Notes: a model not told the origin generated them from the sequence alone. A DNA stretch of 13,730 nt from JBDSEG01 sp039920165 (GCA_039920165.1 JBDSEG010000158.1:1-13730), one strand, 5' to 3'; shown: positions 1 to 6,866, numbered from the stretch's first letter. A program made the numbers and translations.

Positions 1-200
1 TGCGGCAGCGAAGGCAAACGGTCGAGCACCCCTTCGGAACGATCAAGCACTGGATGGGTTCGACGCACTTCTTGAGCAAAACACTCGGGCGCGTGAGCAC
101 CGAGATGAGCCTGCATGTGCTTGCATACAACTTCAAACGCGTGATGCGGGTGCTGGGCATCACAGAAACGATGAAGGCGATGCGGCTGGCAGGGGCGTGA
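1..200 (+). CDS. Transposase C-terminal fragment, IS1182-like (partial, cut by window edge)
   Basis: The frame beginning at base 3 runs open to the TGA at 198-200 and gives 65 residues. It contains VEHPFGTIKHWMG, then THFL, then EMSLHVLAYNFKRVMRVLG, which I recognise as the C-terminal end of DDE transposases of the IS1182 type. The conserved Glu of the catalytic triad in this family lies in the segment corresponding to VEHPFG. The start and most of the catalytic domain lie left of the window, so I cannot tell whether the element is intact. No terminal inverted repeat is recognisable after the stop, because the other end is not available to compare. Its position beside a site-specific integrase fits an accessory region. 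The family assignment is from memory of the motif. Confidence 0.8.
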   Translation, partial: RQRRQTVEHPFGTIKHWMGSTHFLSKTLGRVSTEMSLHVLAYNFKRVMRVLGITETMKAMRLAGA

Positions 201-617
201 GCCCTTCTACGACCGTCACACCGTCACCGGCCGGCCCCCAGGCCGTCAAAACGCTGTCGGCGCCAGCGGTGACACCACTGCGACGGCGGCGACGCAAATG
301 CGACCATCTCGATTACGCCCGAGTGATGCTCATTCCAATCGCGTTCTCACACGGCCTGGGTCGGTAACGCACGTCCAGGCAGAGGCGAAGCGGACCGTCG
401 CAGCGCAACGAGGGCGTTTACAAGCGGCAACGACCACTCTGCTTTGTAGAGCGGACGTTCGCTCCGCCCGCGGCTACCAAGCCCACTGACCGCTTGATGG
501 CGGTTAGCGTGAGTTCGCCCGACGCGGGTCACCGGCAGCAATCGCTGCATTGCAGTCGCACGCTGCAATTTCTCGAACGGCAGCAATTCGAGCGAACCCG
601 GCTATAGAGCGTGCTCC
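201..617. other. Gene-free region between transposase fragment and integrase
   Basis: I find no credible gene in these 417 bases. The short open frames here (63 and 79 codons) are arginine-rich with no recognisable protein or ribosome binding site. An 8-base tandem repeat, CCGTCACA/CCGTCACC, lies at about 211-226. A near-palindrome, GAGCGGACGTTCGCTC, is at 449-464. Three small stem-loops crowd 535-592 and are listed separately. The style resembles dispersed non-coding repeats often seen between accessory genes in Burkholderiales, but that is an impression from memory. Confidence 0.5.
535..592. repeat. Cluster of three adjacent small stem-loops
   Basis: Three inverted repeats follow one another. 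GCAGC (535-539) pairs with GCTGC (544-548). ATTGCAG (549-555) pairs with CTGCAAT (563-569) over a 7-base loop. CTCGAA (572-577) pairs with TTCGAG (587-592). The string CGGCAGCAAT also occurs twice in direct orientation, at about 533-542 and 579-588. The cluster lies 26-83 bases past the integrase stop codon. It could fold in the integrase mRNA 3' end, but no T-run follows on that strand, so a classical terminator is not supported. It may be a degenerate copy of a mobile repeat. Confidence 0.4.
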
Positions 618-1865
618 TCAGTTCCCCCCTGCATTGCCGGGACTCGGATTCAGCTTCCGGTTCGACTTTGCTCGGTTCCCGGTCCTAAGTGCGTCCAAAT
701 GGTCAGCCCAGGCCTGCATCATCTTTCGACGCTCTGGAAGATGGGTCGCGTGGTTGTACGAAGCCGAGACCGCATTGCGCTCTTGATGGGCTAACTGCAG
801 TTCGATGTGAGCGTGCGGAAAGCTCAACTCGTGGAGAAGGGTGGACGCGACGCCGCGGAATCCGTGCCCGGTCATCCGGTGCTTGTAGCCCATGCGCTCG
901 AGCGCTCCGAGGATCGTGTTGTTCGACATCGGCCGCTCGTGGTCGCGCTCGCCAGGAAAGACGTACGAGGAACGGTTGCGAAGCTCCTCAAGGCATCGCA
1001 GCTGGTCGACAGCCTGCCGGGACAGTGGAACGATGTGGGGTGTCCTCATCTTCATGCGCTCGGCTGGAATGCGCCACTCGGCCGCGTCGAGATCGAATTC
1101 GTCCCAGGTGGCGTGGATCAGCTCGCTCGTGCGCACGAAGGTCAATGCGATCAGCTGGAGTGCGGCACGTGTGTGAGGTGATCCGTCGTACACCGCCATC
1201 CTGCGAAGCAGTTCGGGCAGTTCCTTCGGCTCGACTCTCGGGTAGTTCGCTTTCCTGTGACTCTTGAGGACATCACTAGGCTTGATGTCAGCCGCGGGGC
1301 TGTGTTCGATGAATCCGTGCGCCACCGCAAAGCGAAAGATCTGGCCGCAGGTCTGCAGGGCCCGCTTTGCAATGTCCAGTGCGCCTCGTGCCTCGATCCG
1401 TTTGGCCATCGCCACGAGCTTCGGCGCCGTCACCTCGGCGACCGGGAGATGCCCTAGGAGCGGAAAGACGTCTGCGGCGAGTCGTCTGATGACGTAGTCG
1501 GTGTGGTGATCTGTCCGCGACGACTTCCACTGCTCATGCCAAGCGCGAGCGACTGACTGGAAGCTGTCTTCGACGCCGATCAGCCGCCCTAGCTTGGCAT
1601 CTTTGCGTAGCGCGACAGGATCTTTCCCTTCACGCAAGAGCTCACGGGCCTTCGCTCGCGCCGCGCGCGCCGCTGCCAGAGTGATCTCGGGATAGACACC
1701 GATCGCGAGGCGTCTTTCCTTCAGCCCGAACCGGTACTTGAGTCGCCAGTACTTGGCTCCGCTGGCAGAGACTTCGAGGTACATGCCCATGCCATCGGCG
1801 TAGCGCGCTCGCGGCTTTCCCGGTGCGCATGTGGCGTTGCGGCAGGCGACGTCGGTCAGAGGCAT
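618..1865 (-). CDS. P4-type tyrosine site-specific integrase
   Basis: This is a 415-residue tyrosine recombinase that would insert and excise the element at the adjacent tRNA-Ser. Residues 1-90 are the N-terminal arm-binding domain (DUF4102 type: MPLTDVACRNA, then YADGMGMYLEV, WRLKYRFG, ERRLAIGVYPEITLAAAR). Residues about 100-200 are the core-binding SAM-like domain, and the rest is the catalytic domain. The visible active-site set is R245 (FVRTSEL), K272, H334 and R337 (TGHGFRG), H360 (LAHQ) and the nucleophile Y370 (SASYNHA), so the enzyme looks complete. I chose the ATG at 1865 because family members begin MPLTD and because GAGGG (1873-1877 on the plus numbering) sits 7 bases upstream. An in-frame ATG exists 63 bases earlier, but it lies inside the repeat region and has no family support. 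The length is normal for the family. The gene is co-directional with the tRNA and downstream of it. Confidence 0.93.
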   Translation of the reverse strand: MPLTDVACRNATCAPGKPRARYADGMGMYLEVSASGAKYWRLKYRFGLKERRLAIGVYPEITLAAARAARAKARELLREGKDPVALRKDAKLGRLIGVEDSFQSVARAWHEQWKSSRTDHHTDYVIRRLAADVFPLLGHLPVAEVTAPKLVAMAKRIEARGALDIAKRALQTCGQIFRFAVAHGFIEHSPAADIKPSDVLKSHRKANYPRVEPKELPELLRRMAVYDGSPHTRAALQLIALTFVRTSELIHATWDEFDLDAAEWRIPAERMKMRTPHIVPLSRQAVDQLRCLEELRNRSSYVFPGERDHERPMSNNTILGALERMGYKHRMTGHGFRGVASTLLHELSFPHAHIELQLAHQERNAVSASYNHATHLPERRKMMQAWADHLDALRTGNRAKSNRKLNPSPGNAGGN

Positions 1866-1883
1866 TTCTGAGCCCTCAGGCTG

Positions 1884-1926
1884 GTTCCCCCACATTCTAG
1901 GGGGAACGTCCCCCGGCTGTTCCCCC
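1884..1926. promoter_or_regulatory. GTTCCCCC repeat block upstream of integrase (putative arm-type/operator sites)
   Basis: Four G/C-run motifs are packed into 43 bases. GTTCCCCC occurs at 1884-1891, its inverse GGGGGAAC at 1900-1907, GTCCCCC at 1908-1914 and GTTCCCCC again at 1919-1926. The first two form a perfect 8-base inverted repeat with an 8-base spacer. The block begins 18 bases upstream of the integrase ATG, between the gene and the tRNA. From its position I infer arm-type binding sites for the integrase N-terminal domain, and probably autoregulation of the integrase promoter. Runs of GGGGG upstream of P4-type integrases are something I recall from other islands. Binding has not been shown here. 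Confidence 0.6.
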
Positions 1927-1972
1927 AAAATTCGCGGATGTCAGGGGATCTGCCGGGACCTCGTTGGACTGG

Positions 1973-1996
1973 TTTTACCTCGTACGGAGGTGAAAA
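1973..1996. repeat. Imperfect inverted repeat between integrase and tRNA
   Basis: TTTTACCTC (1973-1981) faces GAGGTGAAAA (1987-1996) across the loop GTACG. One G is bulged in the right arm. The repeat lies about 35 bases beyond the tRNA 3' end on the element side. It could be a binding site for an excision factor, or a hairpin in the tRNA precursor. In the direction of tRNA transcription it is preceded by a T-run but followed by A residues, so it is not a normal intrinsic terminator. Confidence 0.35.
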
Positions 1997-2030
1997 ACGA
2001 GGGGGCCGAGGAGGGCTTCAAAATGGCGTC

Positions 2031-2121
2031 TGGCGGAGAGGGCGGGATTCGAACCCGCGGGGGGTTATTAGCCCCCACACGCTTTCCAGGCGTGCGACTT
2101 AAACCGCTCATCCACCTCTCC
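2031..2121 (-). tRNA. tRNA-Ser (anticodon GGA), CCA encoded
   Basis: Read on the minus strand, the gene begins GGAGAGG at 2121 and closes with CCTCTCC, the discriminator G (2034) and an encoded CCA (2031-2033). The anticodon stem CACGC/GCGTG encloses CTGGAAA, giving anticodon GGA (plus 2085-2087), which reads UCC and UCU serine codons. The long variable arm (GGGGG/CCCCC), typical of class II tRNAs, is present, as is the T arm GCGGG/CCCGC around TTCGAAT. The total length is 91 bases with CCA. A weak -10-like TAGACT (minus, 2132-2137) lies about 10 bases upstream, but I see no matching -35. The gene lies 41 bases beyond the stop of the SPFH gene on the same strand. Its 3' end is the likely integration site of the element to the left. 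Confidence 0.97.
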
Positions 2122-2162
2122 GAAGCGGGCAAGTCTAGCCGAGGCACGTTCGCGGTCCGGCG

Positions 2163-3080
2163 TCAAGGAGCAGCGGGCGGGCGCGTCTTGATCAGCGCCA
2201 TCGCGGTGCCGATCAGGGCCGCGACTTCGGTCATGTTGCCCGGAACGATCATGGTGTTGTTCTTCTGCGCGAGTTGCGCGTAGGCCTCGACCGCTTTCTC
2301 CGCGACCTTGAGCTGCACGGCCTGCTCGCCGCCCGGCGAGCGGATCGCCTCGGCGATCTTGCGGATGGCTTCGGCGCTCGCCTCGGCAACGGCAAGGATG
2401 GCTGCGGCCTCGCCCTGGGCGTTGTTGATCTCGGCCTGACGCTGGCCTTCCGAGCGGGCGATATAGGCCTCGCGCTCGCCGGTTGCGATATTGATCTGCT
2501 CCTGCTTGCGGCCTTCGCTGGCGGCGATGAGCGCGCGCTTCTCGCGCTCGGCGGTGATCTGCGCCTGCATGGAGTGCAGGATGGCGGCCGGCGGCGTCAG
2601 GTCCTTGATCTCATAGCGCAGTACCTTGACGCCCCAATTGCTCGCCGCCTCGTCGAGCGCAGCGACGACCGACATATTGATCTGATCGCGCTCCTCGAAG
2701 GTCTTGTCGAGTTCCATCTTGCCGATCACCGAGCGCAGCGAGGTCTGCGCGAGTTGGGTGATGGCGAACAGGTAGTTGCTCGAGCCGTAGCTGGCGCGCA
2801 TCGGGTCGGTGACCTGGAAGTAGATGATGCCGTCGACCGTCAGCTGGGTGTTGTCGCGCGTGATGCAGACCTGGCTCGGAATATCCAGCGGCACTTCCTT
2901 GAGCGAATGCTTGTAGGCGACGCGCTCGATGAACGGGATGACGAACTTCAGCCCCGGCGTCAGCGTGCGGTCGTACTTGCCCAGGCGTTCGACGACCCAG
3001 GCGTTTTGCTGCGGAATGATCTTGAAGGTCTGGAAGACGAAGATCGCGGCGATGACGGCGATGACGATGGCGATTTCCAT
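2163..3080 (-). CDS. qmcA: SPFH/Band 7 membrane protein, QmcA-like
   Basis: This 305-residue protein belongs to the stomatin/prohibitin/flotillin (SPFH) superfamily and has the same length as E. coli QmcA. Residues about 2-20 form one hydrophobic membrane anchor. The SPFH core follows: IIPQQNAWVVERLGKYDRTL, then PGLKFVIPFIERV, then the LDIPSQ segment, TVDGIIYFQVTDP and WGVKVLRYEIKDLTPP at about residues 148-163. Residues about 170-260 are an Ala/Glu/Gln-rich helix (EREKRALIAASEGRKQEQI, then GEREAYIARSEGQRQAEI) that probably forms a coiled coil. In the family these proteins oligomerise at the inner membrane and are linked to protease control and membrane microdomains. The exact role here is unknown. 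The gene follows nfeD with a 54-base gap, and SPFH/NfeD pairs are a recognised two-gene module. The Shine-Dalgarno is weak (AGAGAC region). Confidence 0.85.
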   Translation of the reverse strand: MEIAIVIAVIAAIFVFQTFKIIPQQNAWVVERLGKYDRTLTPGLKFVIPFIERVAYKHSLKEVPLDIPSQVCITRDNTQLTVDGIIYFQVTDPMRASYGSSNYLFAITQLAQTSLRSVIGKMELDKTFEERDQINMSVVAALDEAASNWGVKVLRYEIKDLTPPAAILHSMQAQITAEREKRALIAASEGRKQEQINIATGEREAYIARSEGQRQAEINNAQGEAAAILAVAEASAEAIRKIAEAIRSPGGEQAVQLKVAEKAVEAYAQLAQKNNTMIVPGNMTEVAALIGTAMALIKTRPPAAP

Positions 3081-3134
3081 GGGGTCCGTGTCTCTGGCTG
3101 GTGGAGGGTGACTACTGAAGCGAAGCGCCCACTC

Positions 3135-3575
3135 TCAATCCGGCTCGGAGGGCGTGAGGACGAGCCAGTTGCCTTCGACGGCCGCAACCACGTGCGGTCC
3201 CGCCGTCGGTGCGACTCCGGGGCTCAGCCGTGCGGTCCAGTCGGATCCGCGGTAGCTGACGCGCGCCGTGCGGTCGACACCCCAGCGCTCGACGTTCACG
3301 CGTTCGCCGATGTCGAGATTGGCATCGCGGTTGCTGCGCACCGGTGCCGAGCGCGGCTCGCGGGCGCGCTTCCAGTGCCACAGGGCGGTGGCGCCGCCAC
3401 CAACCAATGCGGCCGTGGCGATCTGACTGGTGCTGCCGAGACCGAGGTGCGCAGCGATCGCGGCGCTGGCCAGCCCGACGGCGATCATCAGCAGATAAAA
3501 GGTGCCAGTCGCCAGTTCCGCGGCTACCACCAGGCCGGCCGCGACCCACCAGATCGTGGACGCATGCATGTCCAT
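3135..3575 (-). CDS. NfeD-like membrane protein
   Basis: This is a 146-residue short-form NfeD protein. Residues about 8-40 and 50-66 are hydrophobic (IWWVAAGLVVAAELATGTFY, then LLMIAVGLASAAIAAHLGLG, then a third stretch ending ALWHWKR), so two to three transmembrane segments are likely. Residues about 85-143 form the C-terminal OB-fold domain, with the typical NLDIGERVNVERW, ARVSYRGSDWTARL and GNWLVLTPSE strands. NfeD partners SPFH proteins in the membrane, and the partner gene follows directly downstream. I chose the ATG at 3575 because GGGAGAG (plus 3578-3584) sits just upstream. The open frame continues further upstream, but that part would overlap the divergent promoters. A second in-frame ATG, two codons later, is also possible. 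Confidence 0.85.
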   Translation of the reverse strand: MDMHASTIWWVAAGLVVAAELATGTFYLLMIAVGLASAAIAAHLGLGSTSQIATAALVGGGATALWHWKRAREPRSAPVRSNRDANLDIGERVNVERWGVDRTARVSYRGSDWTARLSPGVAPTAGPHVVAAVEGNWLVLTPSEPD

Positions 3576-3611
3576 AGCTCTCCCGAATTGAAAGGGGGAT
3601 CTCCCCGCGTC

Positions 3612-3641
3612 AGTGTAGGCGTGCCCGACGATCGCGGTCGA
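3612..3641 (-). promoter_or_regulatory. Candidate promoter for nfeD-qmcA
   Basis: On the minus strand TCGACC (3636-3641) lies 18 bases from TACACT (3612-3617), a fair sigma-70-like pair. Transcription would start near 3605, leaving about 30 bases before the nfeD ATG and its good ribosome binding site. This is a motif reading only. Confidence 0.45.
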
Positions 3642-3673
3642 TTGCGGCGGCGCTGTGGGTGCGCGTGCGGCCC

Positions 3674-3679
3674 TACACT
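3674..3679 (+). promoter_or_regulatory. Candidate -10 element for the decarboxylase gene
   Basis: TACACT lies 32 bases before the decarboxylase ATG, and a start near 3686 would give a short leader. No good -35 is visible at 16-18 bases upstream, so the promoter may need an activator. The surrounding CCTACACTG is an exact inverted copy of CAGTGTAGG at 3611-3619, which holds the -10 of the divergent gene. Confidence 0.4.
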
Positions 3680-3711
3680 GCGCGCTCCGCGTTCGGCCAT
3701 ACGAGGCTTTC

Positions 3712-5973
3712 ATGCTGCGCTTTCGCTTCCCCATCGTCATCATTGACGAGGACTACCGCTCCGAGAACACCTCGGGCATCGGGATCCGGGCGCTCGCCGA
3801 GGCGATCGAGAAAGAAGGCTTCGAGGTCCTCGGCGCCACCAGCTACGGCGACCTCAGCCAGTTCGCGCAGCAGCAAAGCCGCGCCAGCGCGTTCATCCTG
3901 TCGATCGACGACGAGGAGTTCAAGGGCGGTCCCGATCTCGACCCGGCGGTGCTGAGCTTGCGCAGGTTCATCACCGAAGTGCGGTTCAAGAACTCGGAGG
4001 TGCCGATCTACCTGTATGGCGAGACGCGCACGTCACAGCACCTGCCCAACGACATCCTGCGCGAGCTGCACGGCTTCATCCACATGTTCGAGGACACACC
4101 GGAGTTCGTGGCGCGCCACATCATCCGCGAAGCCAAGAGCTATCTCGACGGTGTCGCACCGCCGTTCTTTCGCGCGCTGGTCGACTATGCGCAGGACGGC
4201 TCGTACTCATGGCACTGCCCGGGGCACTCGGGCGGCGTGGCCTTCCTGAAAAGCCCGGTTGGTCGGATGTTCCACCAATTCTTTGGCGAGAACATGCTGC
4301 GCGCCGACGTCTGCAACTCGGTGGACGAGCTTGGCCAGCTGCTCGACCACACCGGGCCGATCTATCAAAGCGAAGTGAATGCGGCGCGCATCTTCAACGC
4401 GGATCACTGCTTCTTCGTCACCAACGGCACCAGCACCAGCAACAAGATGGTGTGGCACCACACGGTCGCACCGGGCGACGTGGTGGTGGTCGATCGCAAC
4501 TGCCACAAGTCGATCCTGCATGCAATCGTGATGACCGGCGCGGTGCCGGTGTTCTTGCGGCCCACGCGCAACCACTACGGGATCATCGGGCCGATCCCCG
4601 AGAGCGAGTTTTCGCCCGATGCCATCCGCAAGAAGATCGCCGCCAACCCGCTGCTGGCAGGGGTCGATGCGAAGAAGGTCAAGCCGCGCATCCTCACGCT
4701 GACGCAAAGCACCTACGACGGCGTGCTCTACAACACCGAGACCATCAAGCACGCGCTCGACGGCTATATCGAGACGCTGCACTTCGACGAAGCCTGGCTG
4801 CCGCACGCCGCCTTCCACACCTTCTACGGCACCTACCACGCAATGGGCAAGGCGCGCACGCGCCCGAAGAACCAGCTCGTCTTCGCGACCCAGTCAACCC
4901 ACAAGCTGCTGGCCGGCCTGAGCCAGGCGTCGCAGGTGCTGGTGCAGGATTCGCAGACCCGCAAGCTCGACCGCCACCTCTTCAACGAGGCCTACCTGAT
5001 GCACACCTCGACCAGCCCGCAGTACGCGATCATCGCGTCGTGCGACGTGGCCGCGGCGATGATGGAAGCGCCCGGCGGGCCGGCGCTGGTGGAAGAGAGC
5101 ATCAACGAGGCGATGGACTTCCGCCGCGCCATGCGCAAGGTCGAGAAGGACTACGGCAAGGACTGGTGGTTCAAGGTCTGGGGCCCGGACAAGCTGGCCA
5201 AGGACGGCGTGGCCAAGAGCGCCGACTGGGTGCTCAAGGCGGGCGCCAAGTGGCACGGCTTCGGCAACCTGGCCGAGGGCTTCAACCTGCTCGACCCGAT
5301 CAAGAGCACCATCATCACGCCCGGCCTGGACATGTCGGGCAAATTCGCCAAGACCGGCATTCCGGCATCGATCGTCACAAAGTTTCTGGCCGAGCACGGC
5401 ATCGTGGTCGAGAAGACGGGCCTGTACTCGTTCTTCATCATGTTCACCATCGGCATCACCAAGGGCCGCTGGAATACGCTCCTGACTGCGATGCAGCAGT
5501 TCAAGGACGACTACGACCGCAACCAGCCGCTGTGGCGCATCCTGCCGGAGTTCATCGCCAACTTTCCGCGCTACGAGAAGATGGGACTGCGCGACCTGAG
5601 CCAGGCGATCCACGAGACCTATGCCAAGGGCGACATCGCGCGTCTGACGACCGAGATGTACCTGTCCGACCTGCAGCCGGCGATGAAGCCGAGCGACGCT
5701 TTTGCGCACATCGCGCACCGCAAGACTGAGCGCGTCGGCATCGACGACCTCGAAGGTCGCATCACCACATCGTTGTTGACGCCGTATCCGCCGGGCATTC
5801 CGCTGTTGATCCCGGGCGAGCGCTTCAACAAGAAGATCGTCGACTACCTGCGCTTCACGCGCTCGTTCAATTCCGCCTTCCCGGGCTTCGACACCGATGT
5901 CCACGGCCTGGTCGAGGCCGACGGTATCGAAGAGACTCACGGCTATTGCGTCGACTGCGTGCGCGCCGACTGA
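3712..5973 (+). CDS. PLP-dependent Arg/Lys/Orn decarboxylase (AdiA/LdcI fold)
   Basis: This 753-residue inducible-type basic amino-acid decarboxylase removes CO2 from lysine, arginine or ornithine and consumes a proton. The N-terminal REC-like wing domain (about 1-130, beginning FRFPIVIIDEDYRSENTSG) is followed by the PLP domain. Landmarks there are CPGHSGGVAFLKSPVGR, LLDHTGPI, NGTSTSNK, VVDRNCHKS, the cofactor aspartate D359 in HFDEAW, and the Schiff-base lysine K398 in QSTHKLLAGLSQAS. The C-terminal domain carries PYPPGIPLLIPGE. The length is close to E. coli AdiA (756). VVVVDRNCHKS and YGIIGPI recall AdiA, while NGTSTSNK and QSTHKLLA recall LdcI, so the substrate cannot be fixed by eye. 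I chose the ATG at 3712 because GAGG (3703-3706) is 5 bases upstream and the family begins here; an earlier in-frame ATG at 3655 would overlap the promoter. No antiporter gene is adjacent. Confidence 0.93.
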   Translation: MLRFRFPIVIIDEDYRSENTSGIGIRALAEAIEKEGFEVLGATSYGDLSQFAQQQSRASAFILSIDDEEFKGGPDLDPAVLSLRRFITEVRFKNSEVPIYLYGETRTSQHLPNDILRELHGFIHMFEDTPEFVARHIIREAKSYLDGVAPPFFRALVDYAQDGSYSWHCPGHSGGVAFLKSPVGRMFHQFFGENMLRADVCNSVDELGQLLDHTGPIYQSEVNAARIFNADHCFFVTNGTSTSNKMVWHHTVAPGDVVVVDRNCHKSILHAIVMTGAVPVFLRPTRNHYGIIGPIPESEFSPDAIRKKIAANPLLAGVDAKKVKPRILTLTQSTYDGVLYNTETIKHALDGYIETLHFDEAWLPHAAFHTFYGTYHAMGKARTRPKNQLVFATQSTHKLLAGLSQASQVLVQDSQTRKLDRHLFNEAYLMHTSTSPQYAIIASCDVAAAMMEAPGGPALVEESINEAMDFRRAMRKVEKDYGKDWWFKVWGPDKLAKDGVAKSADWVLKAGAKWHGFGNLAEGFNLLDPIKSTIITPGLDMSGKFAKTGIPASIVTKFLAEHGIVVEKTGLYSFFIMFTIGITKGRWNTLLTAMQQFKDDYDRNQPLWRILPEFIANFPRYEKMGLRDLSQAIHETYAKGDIARLTTEMYLSDLQPAMKPSDAFAHIAHRKTERVGIDDLEGRITTSLLTPYPPGIPLLIPGERFNKKIVDYLRFTRSFNSAFPGFDTDVHGLVEADGIEETHGYCVDCVRAD

Positions 5974-5994
5974 GGCGCCGATGCGAGCGGTGTT

Positions 5995-6783
5995 TCAGCC
6001 GATGGCGTCGGCTATGCCCATCGCATGGCTGAAGCCGGCGTCGACGTAGGTGATCTCGGAGGTGACGCCGGCGGCCAGGTCGGAGAGCAGGAAAGCGGCC
6101 ACGTTGCCGACCTCGTCGATCGTCACATTGCGGCGCAGCGGCGCCTGCGCCGCGACCACCTCGAGAATCTTGCCGAAGCCCTTGATGCCAGATGCGGCGA
6201 GCGTCTTGATCGGCCCGGCCGAGATGGCGTTGACCCGCACGCCGCGCGGGCCGAGGCTGCCGGCCAGATAGCGCACGCCGGCTTCGAGCGACGCCTTGGC
6301 AAGGCCCATCGTGTTGTAGTTGGGAACATTGCGCAGCGCGCCGAGATAGGTCAGCGTCAGCAGCGCCGCGCCCGGGCGCAGCCTCGGCGCGGCGGCCTTG
6401 GCCATCGCCGGGAAGCTGTAGCTGGAGATGTCGTGTGCAATGCGGAACGACTCGCGCGACAGGCCTTCGAGAAAGTCGCCGGCGATCGCCTCTTTGGGCG
6501 CATAGCCGATCGAATGCACAAAACCGTCGAACTGCGGCCACGCCTTGGCCAGGTCGGCGAACATGGCGTCGATCTGGGCATCGTCGGAGACGTCGCAGTC
6601 AAATAGGAGCGCGGAGCCGAATTCGGCCGCGAAGTCTGCGACCCGGCTCTTGAAGCGTTCGCCCTGGTAGCTGAACGCGAGTTCGGCGCCTTCGCGGTGG
6701 CAGGCGCGGGCGATGCCGTAGGCGATCGAACGGTTCGAAAGTACGCCCGTGATCAACAGGCGTTTGCCGGCCAAAAATCCCAT
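5995..6783 (-). CDS. fabI: Enoyl-[acyl-carrier-protein] reductase (NADH), FabI
   Basis: This 262-residue short-chain dehydrogenase reduces trans-2-enoyl-ACP in the last step of each fatty-acid elongation round, in the cytoplasm. The atypical FabI nucleotide motif GVLSNRSIAYGIA starts near residue 13. The catalytic pair is Y156 and K163 in NYNTMGLAKAS, with Y146 also present, all at the same numbers as in E. coli FabI. G93 (HSIGYAP), where substitutions confer triclosan resistance in E. coli, is the ordinary glycine. The C-terminus carries the usual ITYVDAGFSHAMG. I chose the ATG at 6783 because GGAGA (plus 6788-6792) lies 4 bases upstream and the length then matches the family; an earlier in-frame ATG at 6837 has no family support. 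The gene is monocistronic in view, converges with the decarboxylase (21-base gap) and diverges from the rimP operon. Confidence 0.97.
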   Translation of the reverse strand: MGFLAGKRLLITGVLSNRSIAYGIARACHREGAELAFSYQGERFKSRVADFAAEFGSALLFDCDVSDDAQIDAMFADLAKAWPQFDGFVHSIGYAPKEAIAGDFLEGLSRESFRIAHDISSYSFPAMAKAAAPRLRPGAALLTLTYLGALRNVPNYNTMGLAKASLEAGVRYLAGSLGPRGVRVNAISAGPIKTLAASGIKGFGKILEVVAAQAPLRRNVTIDEVGNVAAFLLSDLAAGVTSEITYVDAGFSHAMGIADAIG

Positions 6784-6860
6784 GCTGTCTCCACGAACTC
6801 CGAGGGGCCGGATTCTGGCACGCGCGCATGCCGCCACCGCGACGCGAAAGCCGGCTGCGC

Positions 6861-6866
6861 TACAAT
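6861..6866 (+). promoter_or_regulatory. -10 element of the rimP-nusA-infB operon
   Basis: TACAAT is a near-consensus -10, preceded by GC. Transcription would begin near 6873, just ahead of the leader terminator. The -35 region is GC-rich and not obvious. The position, between the divergent fabI gene and the leader hairpins, supports it as the operon promoter. Confidence 0.6.

Larger units (their letters stand above)
1..2033. mobile_element. Right edge of an integrated genomic island at tRNA-Ser (inferred)
   Basis: Three things seen in the sequence support this call: a transposase fragment at the left, a complete P4-type integrase at 618-1865, and a tRNA-Ser whose 3' end at 2031 faces the integrase. 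It is well established that integrases of this family recombine into tRNA 3' ends and usually sit next to the tRNA. I therefore infer that the tRNA 3' portion is the attachment site and that the element extends leftward out of the window. The second copy of the tRNA 3' end, which would mark the other boundary, is not in the window. No cargo gene is visible. Confidence 0.6.

Noticed and set aside
298..586. Two short frames (63 codons plus, 79 codons minus) between transposase fragment and integrase
   Set aside because: They have no ribosome binding site, no recognisable protein and biased Arg/Ala content, and they overlap each other on opposite strands.
2132..2166. TTGACG (minus, 2161-2166) with TAGACT (minus, 2132-2137) as a tRNA promoter
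   Set aside because: The spacing of 23 bases is too long for a normal sigma-70 promoter. The TAGACT alone is only weak evidence.
2274..3746. A 490-codon plus-strand frame opposite the SPFH and NfeD genes
   Set aside because: It runs antisense across two recognised genes and their promoter region. The composition is that of a shadow frame.
4209..5729. A 506-codon plus-strand frame inside the decarboxylase gene, and a 348-codon minus-strand frame at 4894-5940
   Set aside because: Both are alternative-frame shadows of the decarboxylase, with Arg/Ala/Gly-rich sequence and no motif.
5997..6013. AGCCGA/TCGGCT hairpin at the fabI stop, considered as a terminator
   Set aside because: There is no T-run after it in the fabI direction, and it lies within the last codons. 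It is probably a coding coincidence.
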